DNA from: Diabrotica undecimpunctata
Taxonomy: Eukaryota > Arthropoda > Insecta > Coleoptera > Chrysomelidae
Assembly (NCBI RefSeq): GCF_040954645.1
Contig: NC_092808.1
Location: 83,274,889-83,338,888, forward strand
Length of the DNA: 64,000 nt
Direction of reading: 5' to 3'
The notes under the pieces were generated by a model, which ran no database searches, was not told where the DNA came from, and saw nothing but the letters and a program-made list of their open reading frames with translations. Shown one piece after another: positions 54,978 to 64,000 of this stretch. Every line of letters starts with the position of its first letter. Position 1 is the stretch's first letter. The translations under genes were made by a program, and so were the position numbers.

Positions 54978-56700
54978 TTAGTAATCGTCTATGTCTTCTT
55001 CATCTTCAGATGTTGAGATTGGAGTCAGCTTGGATATGTGGAACAGATTGGACTCTGATGTTCTTCGGTTTAGGTTTATTCTGTAAATTGAATTTGACAA
55101 TTTTTCCGTAATTTCATACGGTCCTATTTTCAGTTTGTCAAGTTTGTTCCTGTTTAATTTGTTTCCATTTTCCACATATACTAAATCACCTATCTTGAAA
55201 TCAAAATGTTTACGGTTTTTGTCATAAATTTGTTTATTATAATTATGAGATTTGATCGTTCTATCTAGAGCAATATTTCTATTATGAATCCAATCTTTCT
55301 CAGAAGTTATTTTTTTAGTTCATTTGGCATCATTGCAACATTTATGCCATACATTAAGTATGATGGTGCGAAACCAGTGACAGTATGTTCTGTTTCATTG
55401 TATTTGCGCACACATTCTTGTGCTATTGTTGTCCAAGCAGTTTTTTGTCCTTTTTCGTTAATTTTATATCTGATTTTATTAATTAGGGTCTGATTTAATC
55501 TTTCATTTAAACCATTAAAAAATGGTGAATTTGTGGCAGTGAAGATTATTGGTATAAATTTTTCATCTAAAAAATTTTTAAAATTTTTTGAATTTATTCC
55601 TGGGTATTGGTCTGTTAGAATCATACCAATCTGATCTGTCTCTGATATGCTTTTTACAAGTTTAATAAAATCATTTGCAGTTTGAGTTTTCGATGTTAGG
55701 ATATATGCATATCGTGTAAAGTGATCCACTAGAAGATGCAAATATTTTTTAGTAGATCGAGAACCCCCAAAACCTCGAATTGTATCTATGGTAAAAATTT
55801 CGAAAGGTTTTGTGGCTGGACCTAAATGTGACATTAATCCAAATTTTCCTAGTCCTCTTGATTTGTTTCTAGTACATACTGCACAGCTTTGACATATTTC
55901 CTTTATATTTTTGGTTAAATTTTTAGCTGTATAGTATGGTCCTATCATCATATGCATTTGTTTTATTCCTATATGACACAAGTTTCTATGTACATCTTTT
56001 AAAAATTGTATGCTATAATCTTCGGTTAGAATTATTTTTTCGTTTCCTCTTACTTTTTTGTAATAAACATTATTTTTAGTTACTAGTTTATTATTATGTT
56101 TTATATCATTATTTTTTTCTTGGTCTTTCAATATATCTTCAAGCGTTATCAAATTTGTAACTTTCAACTGTTCCATATTTTCATCGGGTTCTAAGACAGG
56201 ATTTCTGCTAAGGCAGTCAGCTTCTAAGTTATATTTTCCAGGGCAATATTTCACCACAAAATCATATTGCGATAAATAATATGTTAAATCACCTAGTTCT
56301 TCATCTGTTCTAGACTTTATATTCATATTCTCCAATGGCTTGTGGTCAGAAAAAACAGTAAATTTCTTACCTATTAAGTAGTGTTGCCAATATTTAACAC
56401 ATTCTTTAATTGCTAGGCACTCCAGGTATATAGCTTTTTTTTCCTCTTCTGTACTTCATTTAGTCTCTTTGAGAAATAAGCCACTGGTTTTTCTTCATTA
56501 TTTTCCTGTGGTTGTTTTAGCACCCCTGCTATTCCTAGTAAGCTAGCATTAGTATATATGTGTACAGGTTAAAATAGTTAGTACAGGTTGAGTTAACAAT
56601 ACATTTTTTTAATCTTCGAATGTTTTTTGGCATTCTTTAGTCCAATTAAATGGTTGACCTTTTCTCAGAAGATTATGCAAAGGATCCAATTTTATTGCTA
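54978..56700 (-). CDS. pol: gypsy-3 pol: RT end, RNase H, integrase
   Basis: About 56760-56580 (broken frame): NVRQFLGKINFYHKYVP, RKGQPFNWTKECQKTFE. About 56560-56340: YTNASLLGIAGVLKQ and KPVAYFSKRLNE (RNase H; the usual TDAS Asp is Asn). 56335-55307 is open (342 codons): YDFVVKYCPGKYNLEADCLS, a finger (HRNLCHIGIKQMH ... CQSCAVCTRNKS), then FTIDTIRGFGGSRSTKKYLH, ILTDQYPGINSKNF and NSPFFNGLNERLNQTLINK, so the D-D-E core is visible. 55175-54978 holds the C-terminal module (KLKIGPYEITEKLSNSIYRI). A frame break lies at about 55300. Confidence 0.9.
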
Positions 56701-56736
56701 TTTTTGGCACATATTTATGATAAAAATTTATCTTCC

Positions 56737-57177
56737 CTAGAAACTGTCTAACATTTTTCTGTGTTTTAGGTATTGGAAAATTGAAAATTTTTCAATTAAA
56801 AACTTTTCTCTTAACTTCCCCACATTTTGAATGTTTGGCAAATCTTCATAACTAACAGCAGCTGGTTGTAGTTTTTCTTCTAAATACTGATCACCAAATT
56901 GTAAATTTTCACCTTCATCCAAATAAATCTTCCTTAATTCATCATCTAATGGGATCCATACATTTCGTTTTTGACCTCTTTTTTTCAATGAGTTTTTTAC
57001 TTTTGTAAATGAACTGGATCTAGATATGTATGTGTGTTTATTTACCTGCTTAAATTCGTCTGGGATATCAAAAATACGACCATCTGGAGTCTCAATTGAG
57101 GCAATACAGATTTCATTTGATTTACTGTCTGATGATCCTAGTATTATGAATTGGAATCTCAATTTGTCCATGACCAA
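56737..57177 (-). CDS. gypsy-3 N-terminal frame (gag-like), ending at an internal deletion
   Basis: A 146-codon frame starting four bases inside the 5' LTR end. It has DEFKQVNKHTYISRSSSFTK and KRGQKRNVWIPLDDELR and is followed at about 56770 by RT sequence in another frame. I do not recognise it as a known gag. The direct join to the RT thumb region means that roughly 2-3 kb of gag, protease and RT were deleted. Confidence 0.6.
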   Translation of the reverse strand: MVMDKLRFQFIILGSSDSKSNEICIASIETPDGRIFDIPDEFKQVNKHTYISRSSSFTKVKNSLKKRGQKRNVWIPLDDELRKIYLDEGENLQFGDQYLEEKLQPAAVSYEDLPNIQNVGKLREKFLIEKFSIFQYLKHRKMLDSF

Positions 57178-57180
57178 AAA

Positions 57181-57769
57181 TGTCGTTTTATAAGGTTCCT
57201 TTTGATAATTAGTAACACAACTGAGTTTCTGAAATTAAAGATTTATTAAAACATGTTCTATTTACATTATTTACACAAAATTTTACCTGAAATTAAAGAA
57301 ACGACATTTAATGTCACTAACTCTGGATGTTTATCCGTTTATAATTCTTTCCGTTTCAATTAGAATAATCCTGTAAAAACACAATAATCCACGGTAAAAC
57401 TAAATTTCTATATTTAGTAAAATGATAATGTGTGTTTTTGGGGAAAATTTTAAACGATGTTCCCTTTTAAATTAACCAAAAGGTTTGTCGCATTTCAAGT
57501 TCAATTATCACACAATTTTGAGAAATATATCTCTAGATATTCATCGAAAGTATCTTCTCTTTGGACCAACATGGGTTGCGTGCGTACAAATGTCAAGCGA
57601 TGCTCAGGAGACGCCTGCGTCGGATCATGGCTGATCGTCGTGACGCTCTCACTACACTATCGTCAGACTTGTAGATGCACACCGGGCGCCTGGTACGCTG
57701 GCAACGATTTTGATATCGTTAAATTTAAGCGTGTTTTCCGCGTTTCTAAAATATCTTGTGATTGTAACA
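57181..57769 (-). repeat. 5' LTR of gypsy-3
   Basis: TG...CA-bounded. Its inner part matches 54653-54793. The outer part, GC-richer than the surroundings (57560-57700), has no match in the left copy. On the minus strand AATAAA occurs in the shared part, consistent with the R region. Confidence 0.65.
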
Positions 57770-59230
57770 ATGCCCTCAGTAGGTGGATTTTTTTATTAAT
57801 GTAACTAGAAGATTGTACAGAAGAAGAATGTTAGCCCATAGGTACGTGTTATTATACAAAAATGGTAATAAAATCTATAGTTTTTAATAATATAAAAGTA
57901 AATTTGCAATATTTAACTAAGATGAATGATATTTTTAAAAAAGATTCGGGTAAATTGGTGAAAAATTCAATAGTTTGTCTGAAACATGTCTAAACTCGGT
58001 AATACCCTAATACTGCACTGTTTTTTATATATATTTTTAGTTGCAAATAATATTAAATATTACTTTATAAATAGAGTAACGATACTTATTTTGTATGTTA
58101 TTGTTTTCTTAACAAATATATTCTTCGCTTATATTAAAATTGACGCAAATACCCATCTTGCTGTAAGATTTTAAAAATTATTTACTAGGTATGTAAATAA
58201 CTTATATACCTAATATTATTAATATAATAACAAACATTTTATTACTCCTAACTTTGATAATTGCCGGACTACACGACCTGGTTAACATTATTTTCAAAAT
58301 GATTTATTCTTTTGAATGCTTTCAATACATGCAACAGTTTTATCATTTGATTCAGTTTTTGTAGTTATTGGTTTAGGCCACAATTCTTCTTTTTATCTCC
58401 ATTTAATCAATGTTTAGATGTATGTCTTAATTTTCCGAGGATCTTGTCTATTATAACTATGTTTTGATTCTAGAACTACGTCTGTTTTGAAAATATACCT
58501 GTTACAATATATTAAATATTTAGCAGCTGATATTAAATTAAGGCAATATATAAATGTTATTTATAGTTTCATAATAAATTAGGGTTGTTATAAGAGATAG
58601 AACATTGATAAATCATTTAAATTTATCTATTTATGTATTAGAAAAAACTTAAAAACTAGAATCTGAATATTGTATCGCAATCTAATAAAAGCAAGAAATA
58701 TTATTTTGCTACATTTTAAAATACTTTCACATTAAAAAGGTAATTTTATTTTTCTGATGATTTGGTTAGACTGCTATTCCAACCGCTCAAGTGTAAAGCG
58801 AGAAAGAATAATCTTCTAAATACTTAAAAAATTTAATCCATGATTTGTTGTGAATAGTATTGTACGAAATATGATTCCACATACATTCGAAAAACAATTC
58901 CTCTATATTTTATCTTCATACACTTATTGACAATTGACATGTCTAAACTCAGTAATACCGAGTCTTGCCAACGCCCAAAACCTTAAAGAAAAATATGTTT
59001 TTATCTTGGTTCTTCTTCTGCATGTTTCTAATGCAATATAAGTAACTTAACATGTTGTAAATTGAAATTTCTGATATTCTAGTACTTCTCTCATTATTCC
59101 ATAAATATTTTTTCAATAGTTGGTGACAATCGTTTTATTGTGTGAACATCTAAATCTACGAACGCAGATAATTTGTAGACACAGCAATATTATTCAGCGG
59201 TAGATACGAGAGGCCAACATATTTTTTATT
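57770..59230. other. AT-rich stretch, no gene seen
   Basis: A 20-bp direct repeat, acatgtctaaactcggtaat or nearly so, occurs at about 57984 and 58938. Nothing else is recognised. Confidence 0.4.
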
Positions 59231-59237
59231 TAACCAG

Positions 59238-59239
59238 CA

Positions 59240-59317
<78 letters not shown>

Positions 59318-59343
59318 TATATACATATACATAATATATATAC

Positions 59344-59410
<67 letters not shown>
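59238..59410. repeat. Long (TA)n/(CATA)n tract
   Basis: TA repeats with interspersed CATA variants over about 170 bp. Confidence 0.95.
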
Positions 59411-59416
<6 letters not shown>

Positions 59417-59766
59417 AAATGTAAAAGATTAAATCTTTTAGCAAAAGCTGCTATCGCTTTATTGAATTGAATGGCCAAATATATGGCCTAGAAGGACAAA
59501 TTCGTTAAACTTCCTGTGGTCGAATCAGTATCAGTAAACTGTTATGACTCAGTTCAGCATCCCTGCTTCATCAGACACTCGAGCTTATACAAATTCAAAC
59601 TCGGAAAGCCCAACGAATGTTTCCTAAATCTTAACCACCGCAGTGGTTAGCGTACAGAGGTGCCAGCTACTTTGGTGGCCATGAACGAAAACGATTTAAT
59701 AATATCGTTTTCTTTCCTCTGGGCTATACGAAATGTGTAAAAGTTTATATATTTTAGCAAAAACTG

Positions 59767-59829
<63 letters not shown>
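59411..59829. repeat. Spacer with direct repeat and second (TA)n tract
   Basis: A block ending ttttagcaaaa-ctgctat occurs at 59420-59451 and 59732-59768 in the same orientation; the second copy enters a (TA)n tract (59769-59829). The roughly 280 bp between them is non-coding and includes cctgcttcatcagacactcg. It may be one period of a longer tandem repeat. Confidence 0.65.
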
Positions 59830-59831
<2 letters not shown>

Positions 59832-59834
59832 CCA

Positions 59835-60090
59835 TAGGCCGAAGCTTATCCATTTTAGTTTTCCTGAGTGTACAAGCCTCTGTTTCATAAAAGAAAGCTG
59901 ACAAAACGTAGCATGTCTGCAAATGTTATTCGGAGCCTTGGATTGGGGCTGCTACAACAAATTAATTGTCTGATCTTTATACATGCTGCTATTGCTATTT
60001 ATATTTGGACTTTTATTTCGTATAAAGAATCTAACTTTTCGGCTAACCAGCTACCAAGATATTTATACCTTTCATATAATAATGTAAGTT
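59835..60090 (-). mobile_element. LINE fragment (post-RT region)
   Basis: Minus strand reads RYKYLGSWLAEKLDSLYEIK and KIRQLICCSSPNPRLRI, the YLG-block region of RTE LINEs, on a short segment without termini. Confidence 0.65.
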
Positions 60091-60429
60091 ATCTTTGTAG
60101 TATTAAAGTGGTATAAAAGACGTATCTTAAAAATATTAAGATAAATACAGCGATCCAAAAATATTAGAAGTATCATAAATATTCTAATGCAATAAATAAT
60201 TGTTTTTTAATAGAAGACTAGTACACACGCATTGGAGAACATACGCGTCTTGTTTCAACATATTTGACCTAGTAACGAGTCGATTTTTAATAAAACCCCT
60301 GTGTTATAATAAAGTTAATAGAAAGCAATCGATTTAAATTAATAATACTGTAATTCATTTAATTTTTAAGATGTAATTTAATATGTAAACACGTAATAAA
60401 TAAATTAGTAATGTCATCTAGTATAAATT
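60091..60429. other. AT-rich stretch
   Basis: No gene or repeat is recognised. Confidence 0.4.
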
Positions 60430-61330
60430 ATCCCGTTGTAAATAGTAGTGAATAAATACCATATGAATAATCCAACATATGGGTATGTCAAACGACTTTA
60501 AAATGTGGTTTAACTTGTCGAAGACTGCCCAAGTCAGTTTTATATGACGGAAAAGCTCAACGGTTTGGTTATCTTATCCTATGCGAATCTCATGACTTAT
60601 TTATTAGGTATTTAGATAGGTATTTATAGACATTTACCTGGTCTATGGATCTTGTTTCTATGTATATATCTTCGATGACTACAAGATTTGTCATCGTTTG
60701 GCTTTAGATATATTTATTTTTAATCCCCCGTCTAGCGGGGAAAGGTAGAGCTGATTTACAAGTTCTTTGATCTTATCTATCTTATCAGCTATTAGCACAA
60801 TGTCGTTTGCAAACCTCAGGTGGCTAAACTTTTCTCTACTTATATTTATGCTGCTGTCAATCAATTTTGCCTCTTTACATATATATTCCAAAATCGCAAT
60901 AAACAGTATCGGTGATATGGTGTCTCCCTGATGTACTCCACGTTGTTTCGGGAATTTCTGAGTTTGACGATCACCCACTCTAACACTAGCTGTTGCGTTT
61001 TGGTATATGTGTTTAATTATATTTATATACCGATAGTCAATTCGGCATTATGTCAAGGCTTTCAATATTTTTTGTTGATTTATGGTGTCAACGGTCTTTT
61101 TATAATCCACAAACATAAAAGCTATTAGTGGTTTATTATATTTAATACATTTTTCTATAATATTTTTTATTACTAATAGGATATCATTTGTTCCATAACC
61201 TTTTCTCAAACCCGTCTGTTCTATGGGCTGATAAAATTCCGTTTCGTTACGAAAATATCGTTTCGTAATTATTTTTGTAAATATGTAGTTTATAAATATG
61301 GGAAAGTAGAGTTATGGGCTTATAGTTTGT
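60430..61330 (-). mobile_element. BovB-like RTE fragment (RT and following region)
   Basis: Minus strand: GLRKGYGTNDILLVIKNIIE and LIAFMFVDYKKTVDTINQQK (about 61200-61070), IYQNATASVRVGDRQTQKF, RGVHQGDTISPILFIAILEY and HLRFANDIVLIADK (60978-60691). Then, in other frames, MTNLVVIEDIYIETRSIDQV and WAVFDKLNHILKSFDI down to about 60480. The catalytic FADD is FAND, so this copy is dead. The QGDTISP signature separates it from the QGCVLSP family seen elsewhere. Confidence 0.85.
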
Positions 61331-62880
61331 GAAGTAGGTAGCATCGCCTTTTTATAAAGTAGAAATAAATAGAGTACGTTAATTTTTATTACTATCATTT
61401 ATTACTAGTAATTTAGACGGATACACAACTTGTGACAAAATTTGTGATCTGTGTTTTTATAATCTGTTTTAATGAGGTACTTTCAATATGTCAGCATTAA
61501 GAATATAGTATACATTATTTTTACTTCTAGAGATATCCTTCGAAAAGTACAAAGGTTTACTGTTCCGTCGCTTTGCTAGATTCGTAAAAGGTTCGACGTA
61601 AACGAATTTATTAATCAGAATGTCATAAAAAGTATTTTCGGTTTGGTTAATTTTAAATAAAATATTACAATCAAAGAGAATGACTACATTGAATACAGGT
61701 GAAATTCTACAATCATCACGTGTAAATTACATCGTCCACTTCACTAATTGCTATTGTAAGAAGAAAATCTAAATCTATGGTGAAACTAAGTATAAGTTCT
61801 AAATACCTTTGTACAACACTAAGCCTAATTTTAAAAGATAAAACCTACAATTATCAGTTATACTGAATTGTTGCTTCAAATATGATGGAAGCTTGTAGTG
61901 AAGTACATTCTTATTGGGCGCGCAATTTTTTATCTCACTTTACTTTGAGCATTTAATTCATATTTCAAATATTTTTATAAATTGGTATGTGTAATTGTTT
62001 AATTTAGGGTGTTCCGTTATTTGTATTAAATATTAAGACCTTTTCTGGTTTTTTTTTTGGTCGTTAACCTATTACATGTATCGTAAAATCATGACATCCA
62101 TGTATGAGCAGATCGCAATATGTATAAATGCTCATACCGTTATTATTCATCCATACCTTGTGAATCATATTGACTTTCACAATAAATTCTCTTTTAATTT
62201 GTTACGTGGAAAATGCCTTTAACTTTCCAACCTGCTTCTCTTGATAAACTTTTATTTTTCCAACCCCGAATGGCTATTATGTTTTCGTGGGAAGACGGGT
62301 CAATTTTTTTTTCACTATATTTTATAGACCTACGCGTTACCCCACTATGTTATTTTGTCATGTCTAGAAATATCATGAACGTTATGAGCTATGAGGATAT
62401 ATGTCATGCCTCCCAATTTAAATTTAATTTACGAAATGGTTTTTCATGGGATAATCTTTATTTAGTATAATAATTAGATAATCTTTATTTTATTGGAGAT
62501 TTGTTAGCCATGATCTTATTGGCGATGATTTTGCTTGATTGAAAGCTTTAATTTCAATTTATAGAAATATATTAAAAGAAATAAGTATTTAAAAAGGTGT
62601 GATACATTGCTGTGCGCATTCGTCGTTGGTTTTATATATTTTATATATGCCAATGTATATACGAACTTATTTTTGGTGAAATTATAGAGGACTTTAAGAC
62701 CAGTGAAATTGCAAGTGAAATTAACAACTTCAAATATACAAACGACAATTTTTATACTACCAGTACCAGTATGTAAAACCTAGTTATAAAGGATCTAGTA
62801 TTACAATCAATATCAAGAAGATAAAAATACCTGCACGGTAGATAGCAAAAAACATAAGTCAACGTTCTCATCGTAGAAAT
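61331..62880. other. Stretch without recognised gene
   Basis: An 85-codon plus-strand frame at 62213-62470 has no recognised motif. No repeats stand out. Confidence 0.4.
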
Positions 62881-62989
62881 CATTGTGAGTACTGATATAT
62901 TGGATAGAACAGAAACTTTGGCTGCTACTATTTTAAGGTATACAGTGTTTAATCAATGCTACAACTTTTCTGAATTAAAACACAGAAAA

Positions 62990-63760
62990 TCGTTTAACAT
63001 AGTGCTTTTACGCAACAATATGAAGGAACTACTCCGCATGCCGAAGGAACTTAACGAGAATCTGTAAAAATTAGTTAAAAAATGAATTTAAATAAAACAA
63101 AAGTTATGATAAGTCAAAATATCACAATAATCATACATGAAAGTAAGATCGAAAGTGTCAAAGAGTATATGTACCTAGGTCACACGATCAAATTGGACAA
63201 ACAAAATCAAACGGCAGGCATCAATAGAAGAATTCGATTAACATCGGCAACAGTAAAAAGTGTATTGAAAAACAAAAAAATACCTATAAATATAAAGAAT
63301 AGGGTATTTACCAGCTGCATCAGTTATGACCTATACAATGGAGACCGTGACACTTACAGAGTTATGGACGAATAGGTTAAGAACAACACAGAGGCCTATT
63401 AAACGAGCTTTGTTAGAAGTTTCTCTGAGAGAACACATCTGAAATAAGGATGCACCAAGCACCAAGGGGAAAGATGTAATTGGAAGAATTGTGCAAATGA
63501 ATGAAATGGGGCTGGGTAGGACACGTGGCATTAGAGGATACTAAAAGATAGACGATAACAATTGTACACTGGAGACCACGAGAACACAGTCCTAGTAGAA
63601 GAAGACCACAAAACAGTGACTAGGAAAAATTTAAGCAGAAGTGGGGAGACAATGGAATTAAGAAGTACAAAACAGAGAAGAGTTAAACAATCATGTGAAG
63701 GCGTTTCCAGAGAGGATGCAAATCGGCTAACGAAGGAGATTTAAAGCTTAATAAAACAAT
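62990..63760 (+). mobile_element. BovB-like RTE 3' fragment
   Basis: Plus strand: MNLNKTKVMISQN (63082), KIESVKEYMYLGHTIKLDKQ, AGINRRIRLTSATVKSVLKN and IPINIKNRVF, then in other frames QRPIKRALLEVSLREHI, VIGRIVQMNEMG and QNREELNNHVKAFPERMQ. This is the C-terminal half of the same RTE subfamily as 60.4-61.3 kb, in the other orientation. Stops are numerous. Confidence 0.82.
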
Positions 63761-64000
63761 ATAACTATTGCAACTAATAATCAAATGCAAAAATATACAA
63801 TTACTAAGTAATTGACACGTGATAGTACTTGAAAAAGAAGAAGAAAATTGATAAGCGTCTTTGAATTTTAAAAATAAAATATTTTAACCAGGTTATATTT
63901 ATCTAGATTCGTTACATTATTATTTCACTTGACAAACTTAACTTCAAAAATGTTTCGTTGAACTAGAATCTTGTTAGCAAATATTATCACATTTAGCGTA
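63761..64000. other. AT-rich end of window
   Basis: A short GAAAAAGAAGAAGAAAA run at about 63830 may be the tail of the preceding LINE. Nothing else is visible. Confidence 0.4.

Larger units (their letters stand above)
54651..57769 (-). mobile_element. Ty3/gypsy LTR retrotransposon with internal deletion (gypsy-3)
   Basis: Minus-strand element. The sequence starting aaggttccttttgataatt occurs at 54653-54793 and 57190-57333, marking its two LTRs. The right (5') LTR spans 57181-57769 with TG...CA ends (tgtcgtttta ... gattgtaaca); the left (3') LTR is only partly conserved and abuts a (TA)n tract. Internal order: short gag-like frame, RT end, RNase H, integrase. Most of gag, protease and RT is missing. 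Confidence 0.82.

Noticed and set aside
54849..55020. Plus-strand frame beginning MTEMVVSNIPDNV beside gypsy-3
   Set aside because: Short, no recognised motif, overlapping the 3' untranslated region of gypsy-3. Kept only as a curiosity.
57560..57700. GC-richer patch as a CpG-type host promoter
   Set aside because: It lies inside the TG...CA-bounded 5' LTR of gypsy-3, which explains it better.
62213..62470. 85-codon frame as a gene
   Set aside because: No motif, no splice context and no homology I can recognise; likely chance in AT-rich DNA.

Overview
This window looks like gene-poor, AT-rich insect chromatin built almost entirely from transposable elements (TEs). Supporting signs are many decayed RTE/BovB-type LINEs, BEL/Pao and Ty3/gypsy LTR elements, hAT, pogo, PIF/Harbinger, piggyBac and Tc1/mariner remnants, long (TA)n tracts and foldback repeats. 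The style resembles a large beetle genome, and some repeats remind me of the leaf beetle Diabrotica, but that is an impression from memory. I see no tRNA, rRNA or CRISPR array and no convincing conserved host gene. The only reading frame that looks intact after splicing is a small THAP-domain gene at 35.8-37.4 kb.

Layout. 0-8.1 kb: LINE scraps and a broken transposon-like gene at 2.8-4.7 kb, flanked by repeated TTACTGTGTTT-type motifs. 8.12-14.50 kb: a Ty3/gypsy element on the minus strand (LTRs, primer site, polypurine tract, 4-bp target duplication). Its pol ends in integrase, then a macro (ADP-ribose) domain, then a zinc-finger-like tail. 14.50-25.76 kb: a decayed BEL/Pao element that took insertions of a foldback repeat, a pogo element, an hAT element and an RTE LINE, most with visible target duplications. 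27.0-30.2 kb: LINEs, one inserted inside another, each with its own duplication. 31.02-41.36 kb: a second gypsy element, itself inserted in a Tc1/mariner-type gene. It carries a 143-bp repeat in gag and a 5-kb unit with inverted ends that holds the THAP gene. A 56-bp hairpin tandem array lies between its pol and 3' LTR.

41.6-48 kb: LINE remnants around a nearly 1-kb inverted repeat in a (TA)n tract. 48.9-54.0 kb: a PIF/Harbinger element split by a near-full-length RTE LINE, with a BESS-like gene antisense in a transposase intron. 54.65-57.77 kb: an internally deleted third gypsy element. 57.8-64.0 kb: mostly unrecognised AT-rich DNA, (TA)n tracts and RTE remnants.

The insertions can be ordered in time because younger elements interrupt older ones and their target duplications can be paired. 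Nearly all element genes are broken by stops or frameshifts. The items I would look at first are the macro-domain gypsy pol, the intact spliced THAP gene in its inverted-repeat unit, the unnamed transposon-like gene at 2.8-4.7 kb, and the hairpin array of the second gypsy element.
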